Below the pieces are notes generated by a model, which was not told the DNA's origin, searched no databases, and saw only the letters and a list, made by a program, of their open reading frames with translations. From NCBI RefSeq assembly GCF_021545845.1, contig NZ_CP088923.1, forward strand, positions 930,001-994,000: a DNA stretch of 64,000 nt, read 5' to 3'. The DNA is from Rhodanobacter thiooxydans (GTDB lineage: Bacteria; Pseudomonadota; Gammaproteobacteria; Xanthomonadales; Rhodanobacteraceae). This document shows positions 63,530 through 64,000 of the stretch, one piece after another. A program made the translations under genes and the position numbers. Position 1 is the stretch's first letter. Every line of letters starts with the position of its first letter.

Positions 63530-63626
63530 GTAGGAGCGCACCCTGTCCACAAGGAACTTCCTTCGGTCGTGCGCGATGCTCTTTCGTCACGTGACGAAGA
63601 GCATCGCGCACAGGGCGCGCTCCTAC
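63530..63626. repeat. REP pair with a long central hairpin, carrying the purC stop codon
   Basis: GTAGGAGCGCACCCTGT at the left and its partner ACAGGGCGCGCTCCTAC at the right flank a 19-bp hairpin GCGCGATGCTCTT...AAGAGCATCGCGC broken by one extra T. The CTA at 63623-63625 is the stop (TAG) of the minus-strand purC gene. Confidence 0.88.
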
Positions 63627-64000
63627 GACAGCCGGATACCGGCCAGGCGCTGCAGCGCCTCGGCGTACTTGGCGGCGGTGCGCGCGATCACCTCGTCTGG
63701 GATCACCGGGCCTGGCGCGGTCTTGTTCCAGTGCTGCGTCTCCAGCCAGTCGCGCACGAACTGCTTGTCGTAGCTGGGCGGGCTGATACCGACGCGGTAT
63801 TCGTCGGCCGGCCAGAAGCGTGAGGAATCCGGCGTCAGCATCTCGTCCATCACGTACAGCTTGCCGCTGGCGTCGGTGCCGAACTCGAACTTGGTGTCGG
63901 CGATGATGATGCCGCGTTCGGCCGCGTAGGCGGCGGCCCACTGGTAGATCGCCAGCGTGGCGTCGCGCACCTGGTTGGCCAGCTCGCTGCCGACCGCGTC
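63623..64000 (-). CDS. purC: SAICAR synthase PurC, C-terminal part (partial)
   Basis: The last 125 codons of phosphoribosylaminoimidazole-succinocarboxamide synthase, which joins aspartate to CAIR in purine synthesis; the gene continues past the right edge. The signature [11 protein letters not shown], the catalytic-region [17 protein letters not shown] and [12 protein letters not shown] are typical. The frame is open to base 64000. The stop is supplied by a REP unit. Confidence 0.92.
   Translation of the reverse strand, partial: DAVGSELANQVRDATLAIYQWAAAYAAERGIIIADTKFEFGTDASGKLYVMDEMLTPDSSRFWPADEYRVGISPPSYDKQFVRDWLETQHWNKTAPGPVIPDEVIARTAAKYAEALQRLAGIRLS

Overview
The window comes from a high-GC gammaproteobacterial chromosome, most likely a member of the Rhodanobacteraceae (Rhodanobacter, Dyella, Frateuria or Luteibacter type). 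The inference rests on gene content: the DUF3247 Sm-like protein otherwise known from Xanthomonas, the ABC-2 permease fused to an M1 peptidase, the glutaredoxin/A-type/rhodanese fusion, a CtlX-type hydrolase, a TonB-dependent receptor beside TPR-sulfotransferases, and REP repeats of the GTAGGAGC type. No rRNA, tRNA, CRISPR array or prophage was seen.

Layout. 1-6.7 kb: MATE exporter tail, sppA, a small lipoprotein, an SDR oxidoreductase, an IS5-like insertion sequence, a DegV protein and AMP nucleosidase. 7.3-16.8 kb: a TonB-dependent receptor with its own promoter and terminator, three TPR-sulfotransferases and a TPR-linked aspartyl/asparaginyl beta-hydroxylase; this is the best candidate for an undescribed system. 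16.9-28.6 kb: glutaredoxin-rhodanese fusion, metallophosphoesterase, SGNH hydrolase, AlaA-type aminotransferase, rsgA, a DUF1704 metallopeptidase-like protein, maeB and aceE. 28.8-38.6 kb: MFS transporter, GH43 enzyme, CtlX-like hydrolase, DUF3247, a scar made of two gene remnants (FAD oxidase and LytTR regulator), lipoproteins, a ferritin-like protein and a universal stress protein. 38.8-48 kb: small envelope and DUF proteins, an MscS channel and an ABC-2/M1 peptidase fusion with its ATPase. 48.3-52.4 kb: aceF, lpdA and a dapB-like gene. 52.4-54 kb: an ECF sigma factor with a membrane partner and a divergent target gene. 54-64 kb: TRIC channel, dinB, a YbhN-type membrane protein, an ATP-grasp enzyme, an amino-acid permease, a GH50-like glycoside hydrolase, small membrane proteins and the end of purC.

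The genes fit an aerobic heterotroph. The pyruvate dehydrogenase subunits are split: aceE follows the malic enzyme, and aceF-lpdA lie about 20 kb away. Secreted glycosidases, the TonB receptor and several lipoproteins point to polymer or peptide scavenging at the envelope.

The most unusual feature across the window is that several unrelated dispersed repeat families are fused to gene ends. A multi-hairpin element occurs four times, and in all four the TGA stop codon of the upstream gene is the first three bases of its first hairpin. A 166-bp inverted-repeat element supplies the TAG stops of both convergent genes flanking it. REP pairs supply the stops of the dapB-like gene, the sigma factor's membrane partner and purC. 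A fourth palindromic family sits after aceE and, translated in frame, inside the linkers of AceF and LpdA.
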